Shown piece after piece: positions 1-10,321 of a stretch of DNA of 64,000 nucleotides. How positions within the stretch are numbered: the first letter of the stretch is position 1; each line of letters opens with the position of its first letter. The notes below the pieces were generated by a model that made no database searches, was not told the DNA's origin, and saw only the letters and a list, made by a program, of their open reading frames with translations. This DNA is from Shewanella fodinae (GTDB lineage Bacteria; Pseudomonadota; Gammaproteobacteria; Enterobacterales; Shewanellaceae): NCBI RefSeq assembly GCF_014651955.1, contig NZ_BMXW01000002.1:186760-250759 (forward strand), given 5' to 3'. The position numbers were made by a program, and so were the translations under genes.

Positions 1-201
1 TGTGATGTAGCCCCAAAAGCTGCGAAAGGTTATCATATTTGCCACCAAAAAATGACCATAACAGCCTGACCTTAGGTGAAATCGAGCAATATGGCGATTT
101 TCTGCGGTGCACATGGGGGCATCGACGCAGTAGTTGGATCTCGCGTGGATTGACAAGCGCTAAACACTACCGCGGGGACAGGGAGCAATTGGAGCGCAAA
201 C

Positions 202-1722
202 ATGTCTGTAATCAAGCAAGCTGACTTTATCGACAGTATCGCAGATGCCCTGCAGTACATCTCTTATTACCATCCTAAGGATTTCATCGACGCTATGGCT
301 GAGGCCTATGCGCGCGAGCAAAATCCGGCCGCTAAAGATGCCATCGCACAGATCCTCATCAACTCACGTATGTCCGCTGAAGGTCATCGCCCGTTGTGCC
401 AAGATACCGGAATTGTGACTTGCTTTGTGTATGTTGGTATGGGGGTGCAATGGGATAAAACCGATATGACCATTCAGCAGATGGTGGATGAAGGTACTCG
501 CCGTGCATACACCAATACCACTAACACGCTACGTGCCTCAATAGTGGCGGATCCGGCTGGAACCCGTAAAAACACCCGCGATAACAGTCCGGCAGTAGTG
601 CACATTGTCTCTGTGCCCGGCGATAAAGTGGATGTGGCAATCGCCGCCAAAGGCGGTGGTTCAGAAAATAAATCTAAAATGGTGATGCTGAATCCTTCTG
701 ATGATATTGCCGCCTGGGTGGAAAAAACCTTACCGACGATGGGTGCGGGCTGGTGTCCTCCCGGAATGCTGGGGATCGGTATTGGTGGCACAGCAGAAAA
801 AGCAGCGGTGATGGCTAAAGAAGCATTGATGGAAAGTGTGGATATCCATGAGTTGCTGGCTCGCGGAGCTGAAACGACAGAAGAAAAATTACGAGTAGAT
901 ATTTTTAACCGGGCGAATAATCTCGGTATTGGCGCGCAGGGGCTAGGCGGTCTGACGACTGTTCTTGACGTAAAAATTAAAACTGCACCAACGCACGCGG
1001 CTTCCAAACCCGTGGTGATGATCCCCAACTGTGCCGCCACCCGCCATGTGCATTTTCATCTGGACGGCACAGGCCCAGCGGAGCTGGTGCCGCCCTCACT
1101 GGATGACTGGCCAGCCATTACTTGGGACGTAGGTGAAAATACCCGCCGGGTTAACCTGGATACTGTAACCCAAGCAGAGATCGAAACATGGAAAAGCGGA
1201 GATACCCTGTTGTTGTCAGGTAAGATGCTCACTGGTCGCGATGCCGCCCATAAACGCATTCAAAGCTTGCTGGAAAGTGGTGAAGGCTTACCTTCTGGTG
1301 TCGATTTTAAAGGAAAATTTATTTATTACGTCGGCCCAGTAGATCCTGTGGGCGACGAAGTGGTTGGCCCAGCGGGTCCCACAACCTCCACCCGCATGGA
1401 TAAATTCACCGACATGATGCTGGAAAAAACCGGGCTGATGGGAATGATTGGCAAGGCGGAGCGGGGACCAGCCGCAGTTGCCTCTATTAAGCAACATAAA
1501 GCGGTATATCTGATGGCTGTTGGCGGTGCCGCTTATTTGGTCTCAAAAGCCATCAAAAAAGCGCGAGTGATCGCTTTCGAAGATTTGGGCATGGAAGCGA
1601 TTTATGAGTTTGAAGTTAAGGACATGCCTGTTACTGTAGCGGTTGACTCCGAAGGGGTGAATGCCCACGAAACCGGTCCGGCAATCTGGAAAGTGAAAAT
1701 CCAGCAGGCGCAGGAAGCGTGA
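202..1722 (+). CDS. Fumarate hydratase, class I (4Fe-4S)
   Basis: Converts fumarate and malate into each other in the TCA cycle, using an oxygen-sensitive 4Fe-4S cluster. The 506-aa protein carries both halves of the family in one chain: an N-terminal alpha region (about 1-290) and a C-terminal beta region (about 310-506). The three cluster cysteines are visible at C66 (in PLCQDTG), C185 (in GAGWCPPG) and C277 (in PNCAATRHVHF). Their spacing of 119 and 92 residues nearly matches E. coli FumA (119 and 94). The ATG at 202 has GGAG at 191-194. It lacks a leading N-terminal extension compared with FumA/FumB (548 aa), typical of the shorter class I clade. It is monocistronic, with a terminator just downstream. 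The promoter lies within or before the first 200 bases, where I see no convincing -10. Class I assignment is firm. Confidence 0.95.
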   Translation: MSVIKQADFIDSIADALQYISYYHPKDFIDAMAEAYAREQNPAAKDAIAQILINSRMSAEGHRPLCQDTGIVTCFVYVGMGVQWDKTDMTIQQMVDEGTRRAYTNTTNTLRASIVADPAGTRKNTRDNSPAVVHIVSVPGDKVDVAIAAKGGGSENKSKMVMLNPSDDIAAWVEKTLPTMGAGWCPPGMLGIGIGGTAEKAAVMAKEALMESVDIHELLARGAETTEEKLRVDIFNRANNLGIGAQGLGGLTTVLDVKIKTAPTHAASKPVVMIPNCAATRHVHFHLDGTGPAELVPPSLDDWPAITWDVGENTRRVNLDTVTQAEIETWKSGDTLLLSGKMLTGRDAAHKRIQSLLESGEGLPSGVDFKGKFIYYVGPVDPVGDEVVGPAGPTTSTRMDKFTDMMLEKTGLMGMIGKAERGPAAVASIKQHKAVYLMAVGGAAYLVSKAIKKARVIAFEDLGMEAIYEFEVKDMPVTVAVDSEGVNAHETGPAIWKVKIQQAQEA

Positions 1723-1736
1723 GTAAGCGTTACCAG

Positions 1737-1760
1737 AGGGGCCTGTGATGGCCCCTTTGT
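1737..1760 (+). terminator. Intrinsic terminator after fumarase
   Basis: A 7-bp perfect stem (AGGGGCC at 1737-1743 with GGCCCCT at 1750-1756) and a 6-nt loop are followed by a T-rich stretch. It sits 15 bases after the fumarase stop codon. Confidence 0.85.
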
Positions 1761-1808
1761 TATTTTGACAACCTGAACCATCGAACAATATCAAAAGAAG
1801 ATCAACAA

Positions 1809-3869
1809 ATGAAAATAAACACTTTGTGTATGGCACTGTTGGCCACAGGGATTGCCGTTCCAGCACTCGCGGTCGAACAGCAGCCGTTTACTGTGCAGGA
1901 TTTGGTGAAACTCAATAAGCTGCATTCTGCCGCAGTGTCTAACGATGGCAGCAAACTGGTCTATGGGGTTAAAACCGTTGCGGAAGACGGTAAAACCGAT
2001 TCCGAATTGTATCTGCTAGATCTGACTGATAAAGACGCTAAGCCGCTGCAGTTGACCACCGCCAAAGGCACTGAACATGATGTCAGCTTCAGCCCCGATG
2101 ACCGCAGTATTTATTTCGTGGCCGCCCGAGATGGCAGCAGTCAATTGTACCGCTTGTCCTTAACCGGTGGCGAAGCACAGCAGGTATCACATCTGCCGTT
2201 AGATATTGATGGCTATAAGTTGTCTGCGGATGGCAAACAGGTGGTGATGTCGATTCGGGTTTTCCCTGAATGTGACACACTGGAGTGCTCCAAGGAGAAA
2301 TTTGACGCGGAAAAAGCGCGCAAGAGCACTGGGCGTGAATACAGTCAACTGATGGTAAGGCATTGGGATACTTGGTTCGATCATGCTCGTAATCACCTGA
2401 TTGTTGCCCCTATTGAGCATGGTCAGTTGGGTAAAACAGTCGATGTCACTAAAGGACTGGATACCGAAACACCACCCAAACCATTTTCCGGTATGGAAGA
2501 AGTTACCTTTACGCCCGATGGCAAATATGTGGTGTATAGCGCTAAGGCTCCGGCCAAAGATCAAGCATGGACGACTAACTATGATCTGTGGCAAGTGCCA
2601 GTAAATGGCGGTGACACCGTTAACCTAACGGCGGAAAACAAAGCTTGGGATGCCCAACCTGTCTATTCAGCCGATGGCCGTTATCTCGCTTATTTGGCGA
2701 TGAAAAAACCGGGATTTGAAGCCGATCGTTACCGCATTATGTTACGCGATACTGTTACCGGGCAGACCAAAGAAGTCGCACCTTTATGGGACCGCAGTCC
2801 GTCATCGCTCAGTTTTGGCAAAGATAACAATACCTTGTACGTCACCGCTCAAGATGTCGGGCAAGTGTCGGTGTTTGCCATCAACACCCAATTTGGTGAT
2901 ATACGCACCCTTTACAATGATGGCAGCAATAGCTTGGTGGGCCTTGCCGGTGACCGCTTGATAGTGAGACATGCTTCATTGGTGGAACCTGGTGATCTTT
3001 GGTCGATGAATGCGGATGGGCAGGACCTGCAGCGTCTGACCGACGTTAACCGGGCTAAGCTAAATAAAATCAAATTTGGTGATTTCCAGCAGTTCAGCTT
3101 TAAGGGCTGGAATAACGAAGAGGTGTTCGGTTACTGGCTGAAGCCCGCTAACTTTGAAGAAGGTAAAAAGTATCCGGTAGCGTTTTTGGTGCATGGCGGT
3201 CCACAAGGTTCATTTGGTAACTCATTCAGTTCCCGTTGGAATCCTGAATTGTGGGCCGGTGCTGGCTATGCCGTTGTCATGGTCGATTTCCATGGCTCTA
3301 CTGGTTATGGTCAGGCATTTACCGATTCTATCAGCCTCGATTGGGGTGGTAAGCCACTGGAAGATCTGCAAAAAGGCTTGGCTGCTGTAGCCAAACAGCA
3401 ACCTTGGATTGATGCGTCAAATGCATGTGCGTTGGGCGGTTCCTACGGCGGTTACATGATGAACTGGATCCAAGGTAATTGGAACGATGGTTTCAAGTGT
3501 CTGGTTGATCACGCAGGGCTGTTTGATATGCGCTCAATGTATCATGTAACAGAGGAGCTGTGGTTCCCAGAACACGAGTTTGGCGGTACTTATGAACAAG
3601 CCAAAGATCTGTATGAAAAATTCAATCCGGCTAACTATGTGCAAAACTGGAAAACGCCAATGTTGGTGATCCACGGTGAGCAGGATTTCCGTGTGCCATA
3701 TGATCAAGGTCTGGCAGCATTTTCCTATATGCAACGCAACAATATTCCCTCTGAGTTATTGGTATTCCCAGATGAAAACCATTGGATCCTCAATCCTGAT
3801 AACCTGCAACAGTGGTATGGCAAGGTGTTAAGCTGGATGGATCGTTGGACGGGTAAAGCTGCGCAGTAA
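1809..3869 (+). CDS. Secreted S9 family peptidase (prolyl oligopeptidase / DPP-like)
   Basis: Serine peptidase predicted to release dipeptides or cleave short peptides in the periplasm. The 686-aa product starts with a Sec signal peptide (hydrophobic segment followed by PALA-VEQ near residue 21). A beta-propeller-like N-terminal region rich in WD40/TolB-type repeats (about 30-410) follows, then an alpha/beta hydrolase domain. The catalytic triad is visible: S545 in GGSYGGY, D626 in GEQDFRVP and H658 in DENHWI. The oxyanion-type HGGP motif lies upstream. An AGAAGA stretch precedes the ATG. It stands alone between two terminators, so it is probably its own transcription unit. It resembles the alanyl/acylaminoacyl dipeptidyl peptidases of Shewanella and Xanthomonas; the exact substrate is not readable from sequence. 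Confidence 0.9.
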   Translation: MKINTLCMALLATGIAVPALAVEQQPFTVQDLVKLNKLHSAAVSNDGSKLVYGVKTVAEDGKTDSELYLLDLTDKDAKPLQLTTAKGTEHDVSFSPDDRSIYFVAARDGSSQLYRLSLTGGEAQQVSHLPLDIDGYKLSADGKQVVMSIRVFPECDTLECSKEKFDAEKARKSTGREYSQLMVRHWDTWFDHARNHLIVAPIEHGQLGKTVDVTKGLDTETPPKPFSGMEEVTFTPDGKYVVYSAKAPAKDQAWTTNYDLWQVPVNGGDTVNLTAENKAWDAQPVYSADGRYLAYLAMKKPGFEADRYRIMLRDTVTGQTKEVAPLWDRSPSSLSFGKDNNTLYVTAQDVGQVSVFAINTQFGDIRTLYNDGSNSLVGLAGDRLIVRHASLVEPGDLWSMNADGQDLQRLTDVNRAKLNKIKFGDFQQFSFKGWNNEEVFGYWLKPANFEEGKKYPVAFLVHGGPQGSFGNSFSSRWNPELWAGAGYAVVMVDFHGSTGYGQAFTDSISLDWGGKPLEDLQKGLAAVAKQQPWIDASNACALGGSYGGYMMNWIQGNWNDGFKCLVDHAGLFDMRSMYHVTEELWFPEHEFGGTYEQAKDLYEKFNPANYVQNWKTPMLVIHGEQDFRVPYDQGLAAFSYMQRNNIPSELLVFPDENHWILNPDNLQQWYGKVLSWMDRWTGKAAQ

Positions 3870-3895
3870 TCACAGCTATTTTTTGATTCATCTGA

Positions 3896-3918
3896 AGCCG
3901 GCATTTGCCGGCTTTTTT
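3896..3918 (+). terminator. Intrinsic terminator after S9 peptidase
   Basis: The stem AGCCGGC (3896-3902) pairs with GCCGGCT (3907-3913) around a 4-nt loop and runs into six Ts. Confidence 0.9.
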
Positions 3919-4442
3919 GATAATGGGGTTTAATCCTTAGCGTTTTTTAATAGCCTGGTCCGGCATAATTGAGCGGTCGCCATTCTTTAGGCGGTCTCAT
4001 TAAAGTGCCATTAAGGTTGGGTTTCTTACAGTGGGCACGTGGCAAGTCTCTTTCCTTTGCCATATTTCATAAGTAACCATATGCTTGTATTATGATTTTT
4101 ATCAACAGGGTAAGTGACGTTCAAAACGCTTGAGCGCGATAGGCTTTACCCCCATCGTCGAACGGAAATTAGCGATGTCTGCGGAGTGTCTACTGGCCAG
4201 AACGGCAGAGATACAATGGCAAATATGAAAGCTGCTGCGCAGTTTTCATCCGATACGCGAGACAGCTAACAATGGCTGCAAAAACAATGGATACAGTGGC
4301 TTTCTTTGTCATGAATTTAGTAGTAATTTATTGCCCTCATCCATATTAGCTTACCTTCCAGAGACGTTTATAATTTAGCGGCGCTCAGCTTTTGAATATA
4401 AACCCTGCTTCTTGCTTGAATGATAAATAAGGTTGTTTCTAC
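3919..4442. other. 524-bp non-coding leader upstream of opgG
   Basis: No convincing gene on either strand. It is moderately AT-rich, with several scattered short repeats such as GCGGTC near 3973 and 3991. A sigma-70-like promoter is annotated separately near its right end. The length is unusual between two genes in the same direction, and a small RNA or long untranslated leader is possible but I see no clear structure proving it. Confidence 0.5.
4346..4374 (+). promoter_or_regulatory. Candidate sigma-70 promoter of opgGH
   Basis: A perfect -10 hexamer TATAAT (4369-4374) lies 17 bp after a weak -35 TTAGCT (4346-4351). Transcription would begin around 4381, about 60 bases before the opgG start. 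Confidence 0.5.
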
Positions 4443-6107
4443 ATGCTCAGTCGATTTGGAAAAACGCTTTGCCTGACTGTGTTATTAGGAGTTGCATTGG
4501 TGCAATCTGCAGCCGTGACAGCTGATCCTAAGACACCTCTAAACCAAGAGAATAAAGTCGAAGCCATACTCGCGGATAAAAATCCGCCAGCAGCTCAGCA
4601 GAAAGCGCCGGAACCGGTGGTAGCGAGCAATGCTAAATTTACGACAAGTGGCATATTTGATCAGGACTCTGTGGTTAAACTGGCCAAACAGTTGGCGGAC
4701 AAACCTTATGTCGCCCCCGATGAATCTTTGCCTGATTCTCTTAAAAATCTGACACAAGAACAGTATAAAGATATCCGTTTTCGGCCAGATGCGGCTATTT
4801 GGAAGAATCAGAACTTACCTTACCAGTTGCAGTTGTTTCACCGCGGGTTTTATTTCAAGCAACTGGTGGAGCTAGCGTTGGTACGGGGCAATCAGGCAAG
4901 TCACTTAGCCTATAACCCTGACTATTTTGAGACCGGTAAGTCGGTTACCCAACCTTTACCCCAAGGCGATATTGGCTATTCGGGGTTTCGTCTACATTAT
5001 CCTTTGAATCGTAAGGATTATTTCGATGAATTACTAGTATTCCAGGGCGCGACCTATTTCCGTGCGTTGGGCAAGGGCAATAACTACGGTGTTTCTGCTC
5101 GTGGCTTAGCGTTAAGAACTGCCGATCCGATGGGGGAGGAATTCCCGTTTTTCAAGGCGTTTTGGATTGAAGAACCTCATGATGATTCGAATCTTTTGGT
5201 GATCCACGCGTTGCTGGACAGCCCCAGTGTCACCGGGGCTTATCGTTTCTCCGTCCGTCCTGGTGATAACACTCAGATTGACGTCGAAGCCACATTATTT
5301 CCTCGCGTAGATCTCGACAAAGTCGGACTAGCACCGGGCACTAGTATGTATATGCATTCGCTCAATGGTCGCCAAAATACCGATGACTTCCGGCCAGAAG
5401 TGCATGACTCCGATGGCCTATTGATGTTGAATGGTCGCAGTGAACGGCTGTGGCGACCCTTGGCTAACCCGAAAACTTTGCAGATCAGTGCGTTTATGGA
5501 TAATGCCCCGCAAGGTTTCGGTTTGATTCAGCGGCAACGTAACTATAGTGCCTACCAAGACTTGCGTACCCCTTATCAGACGCATCCCAGTCTGTGGGTT
5601 GAACCCGTAGGTAATTGGGGCCAGGGTTCGGTTATTCTCACAGAAATTCCAACTCAATCAGAGATCCATGACAATATCGTGGTGTTTTGGCGACCAATAG
5701 AACCAATTCGAGCCGGTAGCCAATACCGTTTCGCTTATCGCTTGAGTTGGGGTGAAGAACCTGCAGTGAAGCCAGGCACGGTGACAGTGGCTCGTACCGC
5801 CAGCGGTCGGGCTGATATTTCCAAACCTACGGCTAAGCGCCTATTTGTTATTGATTACCAGCTAAACGATGGTAAGCGCCCAGCGGTGATGCCTGTGCCT
5901 AAGGTGCAGAGCTCATCAGGGAGTGTTGACAATGTTGAAATCCGTGAAAATCCTCATAACGATGGCTATCGTCTGACATTCCAGTTCGATCCTAAAGATG
6001 CTCAGGTCGCTGAACTACGTGCTGAGCTGCAGTTCGATGCGGCGGCCGGTGTTGATGCAGCAGCGCCAGGAAAAGTTGAAACCTGGTTATATCGTTGGTC
6101 ACGTTAA
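4443..6107 (+). CDS. opgG: Glucans biosynthesis protein G (osmoregulated periplasmic glucans)
   Basis: Periplasmic protein needed to build or release osmoregulated periplasmic glucans, acting with the membrane glucosyltransferase OpgH. The 554-aa product has a signal peptide ([20 protein letters not shown] then small residues), a mature N-terminal linker of about 50 residues, and the MdoG/OpgG domain across the rest. Family-typical stretches include [21 protein letters not shown] [10 protein letters not shown], and [12 protein letters not shown]. The family length is about 510-550 aa. The last bases overlap the reading frame of opgH (TAATG), consistent with an opgGH operon and translational coupling. 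OpgD is the alternative paralogue, but the direct opgH partner favours OpgG. Confidence 0.93.
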   Translation: MLSRFGKTLCLTVLLGVALVQSAAVTADPKTPLNQENKVEAILADKNPPAAQQKAPEPVVASNAKFTTSGIFDQDSVVKLAKQLADKPYVAPDESLPDSLKNLTQEQYKDIRFRPDAAIWKNQNLPYQLQLFHRGFYFKQLVELALVRGNQASHLAYNPDYFETGKSVTQPLPQGDIGYSGFRLHYPLNRKDYFDELLVFQGATYFRALGKGNNYGVSARGLALRTADPMGEEFPFFKAFWIEEPHDDSNLLVIHALLDSPSVTGAYRFSVRPGDNTQIDVEATLFPRVDLDKVGLAPGTSMYMHSLNGRQNTDDFRPEVHDSDGLLMLNGRSERLWRPLANPKTLQISAFMDNAPQGFGLIQRQRNYSAYQDLRTPYQTHPSLWVEPVGNWGQGSVILTEIPTQSEIHDNIVVFWRPIEPIRAGSQYRFAYRLSWGEEPAVKPGTVTVARTASGRADISKPTAKRLFVIDYQLNDGKRPAVMPVPKVQSSSGSVDNVEIRENPHNDGYRLTFQFDPKDAQVAELRAELQFDAAAGVDAAAPGKVETWLYRWSR

Positions 6108-6127
6108 TGAATCGCAAGGATAAACCG

Positions 6128-8329
6128 ATGTTGCAGGATAATTTGCTGGCTCAGGAACATCCTCAGTTAGAAGGCGACAGTGCCATGCCGCCGGAGCGGC
6201 CAGCCCCCATGCCACAGCAAAGCCTCAGCGAATTATCGGTGGGCTTTCCGCGTATAAGCACTAATCCTGGCGGGGTTACCTCTAAACTGCCCCCAAGGGT
6301 GATGGTGGTCGGTTCTGCATTGCTGCTGTCAGCATTTGCCATTTACGAGATGTTGCAGGTCTTTAGTGTGGCAGCAGTAACGCCATTGGAATACTTGGTA
6401 TTGCTGTTATTTGCAGTCAATTTTTGTTGGATTGCACTGGCGTTTTGCAGTGGGGTCGCGGGTTTTATTGAGCTGATAAAACAACGTTTTGTAAGGGCAA
6501 AAGCCCCACAGATTAAACTGCTGACAGACAGTGTTGCCATTCTGATGCCCACCTATAACGAACAACCTGATCGGGTATTCTCTGCGGTGGAAACCATGGC
6601 ATTGGATTTGGTGAATTACACCAAAGACAGCAAAGAACACCAATGTTTTTCATGGTTTATTCTTTCTGATACCACTGACCCTAGTATTGCACTGGCGGAG
6701 GAACAGGCGTTCTGGCTGTTACGTCGTCGGCTCGCGGGCCGCGCTCGAGTGTTTTATCGACGGCGTCGTAAAAATACGGCACGCAAATCGGGCAACGTAG
6801 AAGACTTCTGTACCCGTTGGGGGAGCGCCTACGATAGTTTGTTGGTTTTGGACGCTGACAGTGTGATGCAGAGTCAATGTATCATGGAACTTGGGCGGCG
6901 CATGCAAGCCGATCCCGATGCTGGCCTGATCCAGACCATTCCTTATCTGGTAAAAGGTGTCACCTTGTTGGCTCGACTGCAACAATTTGCGGCCAGATTC
7001 TATGGCCCGGTAATCGGGACCGGATTGGCATGGTGGGTGCAGAAGGAAGGGAACTTCTGGGGACATAATGCCATTATTCGTACGCAGGCATTTATGCAGG
7101 CGGCAGGGTTGCCGGTGCTCAAAGGTAAGCCGCCTTTTGGTGGGCATATCATGAGCCATGACTTTGTCGAGGCGGCGCTGATCCGTCGTGCCGGTTGGAG
7201 TGTACAGATCGCTGCAGATCTGCCGGGCTCATTTGAAGAATGTCCACCGTCAATCATCGATATGGCAGTGCGTGATCGCCGTTGGTGTCAAGGAAACCTG
7301 CAACACAGCCGAGTGCTACCGGCAAAAGGGCTGCATTGGATCAGCCGCTTGCATCTGGTTACCGGCATTATGTCATATCTGTCATCGCCCTTTTGGTTGT
7401 TGTTGATCTTGTCCGGTTTGCTGCTGGCATTGCAGGCACACTATATTCGTCCGGAATATTTCACCGACCAATTTTCGCTGTTTCCTAAATGGCCTGTGAT
7501 GGACTCCGACCGCGCACTGCGGTTGTTCTACATTACGATGGGGATTCTGTTTGGGCCAAAGATTTTTGGTTCGCTGCTCCTGCTTACCGATAAACAATAT
7601 GTCAGGGTGCTTGGTGGCAGGTTACGTATCGGCGCCAGTATTTTGCTGGAAGTGCTGGTGTCAGCGTTGATAGCTCCCATCATGATGTTTATCCATTGCG
7701 GCGCTGTATTTGCGATTATTTCGGGAAAGGATAGTGGTTGGGCACCGCAACGTCGTGATGACGGCAGTCTGCCTTGGTCAGATGTGATTTATCGTCATCG
7801 CTATCACGTCTTGGCCGGTATTCTGCTGGGATATGCTGCCTATCTGGACTCTTGGACGTTGCTTGCGTGGATGTCACCCGCACTTATCGGCTTATGGATT
7901 GCGGTGCCGTTGTCGGCTTTTACTGCATCACAAAAAGTGGGCAAATGGTTCCGGGCTAAACGTTTGCTATCAACGCCAGAAGAGATTGAACCTCCGCAAA
8001 TTCTGACCGCCGCCGCTGCTGCCCGTGAACAATATGAGGCAGCGCTCAAAGAGGTATGGGATGTACGTATGTTGCTGGATAAGCCCGAGTTGATGGCACT
8101 GCATATGCAACTTATGGATAAGCTGCCAACCCATGTTCCAGGCGGCAAAATTGAGTCGATGGATGCCATTGCCCGAGTAAAAGTGCAAGAAGCGCAAACA
8201 CAAGAAGCGTTATTGGCTAACCTAGACAACAAAGAACTGGGATATATTTTAGGCAATCCGCTATTGCTGCAAACTATGCAGCGCTTACCCAAATCCTATA
8301 CAGAGAGTGACTTGGTGAGCATCTGCTAA
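6128..8329 (+). CDS. opgH: Glucans biosynthesis glucosyltransferase H
   Basis: Inner-membrane GT2 family enzyme that polymerises UDP-glucose into the linear beta-1,2 glucan backbone of periplasmic glucans. The protein has an N-terminal cytoplasmic tail, two membrane segments near residues 60-120, a GT2 catalytic domain with DTTDP, the DAD metal-binding motif (VLDADS), SHDFVEA and the product-binding DRRWCQGN, then several more membrane segments and a cytoplasmic tail. Three in-frame starts exist: TTG 6095, ATG 6107 (overlapping the opgG stop) and ATG 6128. I chose 6128 because AAGGA lies 7 bases before it, whereas 6107 has no Shine-Dalgarno; translation from 6107 by coupling cannot be excluded. 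Length 733 aa, somewhat shorter than E. coli OpgH (847 aa). Confidence 0.92.
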   Translation: MLQDNLLAQEHPQLEGDSAMPPERPAPMPQQSLSELSVGFPRISTNPGGVTSKLPPRVMVVGSALLLSAFAIYEMLQVFSVAAVTPLEYLVLLLFAVNFCWIALAFCSGVAGFIELIKQRFVRAKAPQIKLLTDSVAILMPTYNEQPDRVFSAVETMALDLVNYTKDSKEHQCFSWFILSDTTDPSIALAEEQAFWLLRRRLAGRARVFYRRRRKNTARKSGNVEDFCTRWGSAYDSLLVLDADSVMQSQCIMELGRRMQADPDAGLIQTIPYLVKGVTLLARLQQFAARFYGPVIGTGLAWWVQKEGNFWGHNAIIRTQAFMQAAGLPVLKGKPPFGGHIMSHDFVEAALIRRAGWSVQIAADLPGSFEECPPSIIDMAVRDRRWCQGNLQHSRVLPAKGLHWISRLHLVTGIMSYLSSPFWLLLILSGLLLALQAHYIRPEYFTDQFSLFPKWPVMDSDRALRLFYITMGILFGPKIFGSLLLLTDKQYVRVLGGRLRIGASILLEVLVSALIAPIMMFIHCGAVFAIISGKDSGWAPQRRDDGSLPWSDVIYRHRYHVLAGILLGYAAYLDSWTLLAWMSPALIGLWIAVPLSAFTASQKVGKWFRAKRLLSTPEEIEPPQILTAAAAAREQYEAALKEVWDVRMLLDKPELMALHMQLMDKLPTHVPGGKIESMDAIARVKVQEAQTQEALLANLDNKELGYILGNPLLLQTMQRLPKSYTESDLVSIC

Positions 8330-8347
8330 ATTTTACGATGATATAGA

Positions 8348-8372
8348 AGCCGACCACAGTGTCGGCTTTTTT
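8348..8372 (+). terminator. Intrinsic terminator after opgH
   Basis: The stem AGCCGAC (8348-8354) pairs with GTCGGCT (8361-8367) and is followed by a T run. Confidence 0.9.
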
Positions 8373-8497
8373 ATGGGCATGTACTTCTGTTCATAGTGAA
8401 TGTGAGCCGTGCGCTTATTTTTGCTTTTGGTGTTTGCCAAATGGCGGGCTTCAGGATAAATTAAAACACTTGTTTGAAATATTAAGGCTGTTGACTG

Positions 8498-10264
8498 ATG
8501 AACCCAATTCAAGCCCCGACATTAGAGATGAACTTTCTGCTGCAGCAGGTTTTTGAAGCCGACCATGTTTGGCAAACGTTACCTGCCATTGCCGAGTTAC
8601 TCGATCTAGATACTGCCGCTGCAATCCTAGAAGAGGGCGCAAAATTCTGTGGCGAACAGATCCAGCCACTGAATCGCGCAGGCGATGAACAAGGTGTGTG
8701 TTTTGACGGTACACAGGTAAAAACGCCTGATGGTTATCCAAACGTGTTCCGTCAGTATGCCGAAGGCGGCTGGGTCGGTCTGTGTGGTGAGCCTGAATAT
8801 GGCGGCATGGGCATGCCAAAAATGCTAGGCGTGTTGCTGGATGAAATGGGTTACAGCGCCAGTAACGCTTTTACTCTTTATGGTGCGCTGACGGCGGGGG
8901 CTGCATTGTGTATTCATGCCCACGGCACACAAGAGCTCAAAGCGTTATACCTACCCAAGTTGTATTCCGGTGAATGGGCCGGGGCGATGGATATGACAGA
9001 ACCTCAGGCGGGTTCGGACTTGCGTAATATTGCCACTCGCGCCGTACCTCAGGCGGATGGCAGTTATCGTATTAACGGCAGCAAGATGTTCATTACTGGT
9101 GGCGATCATGATCTAACCAGTAATGTTATTCATCTGGTGCTGGCGAAAATCCAAGGCAGCGACGGTATTTCTCTATTCCTAGTGCCAAAATTCAAAGTCA
9201 ATGCCGCTGGAGATCTTGGTGATGCTAACGGCGTTACTGTTGGCGCAGTAGAGCACAAGATGGGGCTTAAAGGCTCTGCCACCTGTGTGATGAATTATGA
9301 TGATGCGCAAGGCTATTTGATTGGGCGTGCTAACCGTGGGTTGGTCTGCATGTTTACCATGATGAACTACGAACGTTTGTCGATTGGTATTCAAGGATTG
9401 GGCAGCGCCCAGAGTGCCTACCAGATGGCGGCTGAATATGCCAAGGAACGACTACAAGGATTGGCGGCCGGAGGGTCGCCAACCGGGGCGCAAGCCGATC
9501 CTCTCATAGTGCATGGCGATGTCAGGCGCATGTTGCTGAATATCAGAGCGCTAACAGAAGCAGGGCGCGCCTTAGCCATGATGACCGGGATGCAACTCGA
9601 CCGCGCTAAATACGCCGCAGTCGATGCAGATAAGCAGCAAGCCACTCGCTTTGCGGCACTGTTAACACCTGTCGCTAAGGCATTTCTCAGTGATCGCGGC
9701 TTTGATGCCTGTGTGATGGCGCAACAGGTCTTTGGCGGTCACGGTTATATCAGCGAAACCGGTGTCGAACAGTTGGTTCGAGACACCCGCATCGCACAGA
9801 TTTACGAAGGCACCAACGGCATCCAGGCCATTGATTTCCTTGGCCGAAAATTGGCTGGTGATAACTTGGTCACTGTGACGGAGTTTTTTGCCATGTTGCG
9901 GCAACAGCAACAATCATGTGCGCCAGCTTTTGCGCAGGAGTTGCAACAGTTACAGACATTGCAACAGCAATTTTTGGATGTTATCGCCTCAATTAATCAA
10001 CAGAAACATGATAAACCCGCATTAATAAATGCGGTTGCTGTGGATGCGCTGGATGCATTCGGTTATCTGCTGTACGGCCATTTTTGGCTGATGATGGCTG
10101 ACCGTGCGCTTAAAGCGACAACATTACCTGCGGCTTTTGTCAGTGGCAAACAGCAATTATGTCGTTACTATTTTGCGAAACTGTTACCTAGAGTGGCGTC
10201 CCATCTTTCGGTAGTTGCCGCCGGAGATGACAGCGTCATGCAACCTGCTGCTGATTGGTTTTAA
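8498..10264 (+). CDS. Acyl-CoA dehydrogenase (FAD-dependent)
   Basis: Oxidises an acyl-CoA thioester to the trans-2-enoyl-CoA, the first step of fatty acid beta-oxidation, passing electrons to ETF. The 588-aa chain has the AcylCoA_dh N, middle and C-terminal domains. Family signatures are MTEPQAGSDL (middle domain, about residues 165-175) and IYEGTNGIQAIDFLGRKL, in which E437 is the expected catalytic base. The extra C-terminal part of about 110 residues is the extension seen in the 590-600-aa subfamily found in Pseudomonas and Shewanella. An AAGG lies 11-12 bases before the ATG. It stands alone, with convergent dacB behind it. Chain-length preference cannot be deduced. Confidence 0.92.
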   Translation: MNPIQAPTLEMNFLLQQVFEADHVWQTLPAIAELLDLDTAAAILEEGAKFCGEQIQPLNRAGDEQGVCFDGTQVKTPDGYPNVFRQYAEGGWVGLCGEPEYGGMGMPKMLGVLLDEMGYSASNAFTLYGALTAGAALCIHAHGTQELKALYLPKLYSGEWAGAMDMTEPQAGSDLRNIATRAVPQADGSYRINGSKMFITGGDHDLTSNVIHLVLAKIQGSDGISLFLVPKFKVNAAGDLGDANGVTVGAVEHKMGLKGSATCVMNYDDAQGYLIGRANRGLVCMFTMMNYERLSIGIQGLGSAQSAYQMAAEYAKERLQGLAAGGSPTGAQADPLIVHGDVRRMLLNIRALTEAGRALAMMTGMQLDRAKYAAVDADKQQATRFAALLTPVAKAFLSDRGFDACVMAQQVFGGHGYISETGVEQLVRDTRIAQIYEGTNGIQAIDFLGRKLAGDNLVTVTEFFAMLRQQQQSCAPAFAQELQQLQTLQQQFLDVIASINQQKHDKPALINAVAVDALDAFGYLLYGHFWLMMADRALKATTLPAAFVSGKQQLCRYYFAKLLPRVASHLSVVAAGDDSVMQPAADWF

Positions 10265-10298
10265 TAAGGTCGTTCACTAACGTGTCAGAAAGCGTTTG

Positions 10299-10321
10299 AA
10301 AAAGTGCCCGCATCAGCGGGC
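10299..10321 (-). terminator. Intrinsic terminator of dacB
   Basis: On the minus strand GCCCGC (10321-10316), loop TGAT and GCGGGC (10311-10306) are followed by a T run around 10303-10299. The dacB stop codon lies inside the hairpin. Confidence 0.75.

Noticed and set aside
474..1040. 188-codon antisense frame within fumarase
   Set aside because: Shadow of a GC-biased real gene; cysteine- and serine-rich product without start signals.
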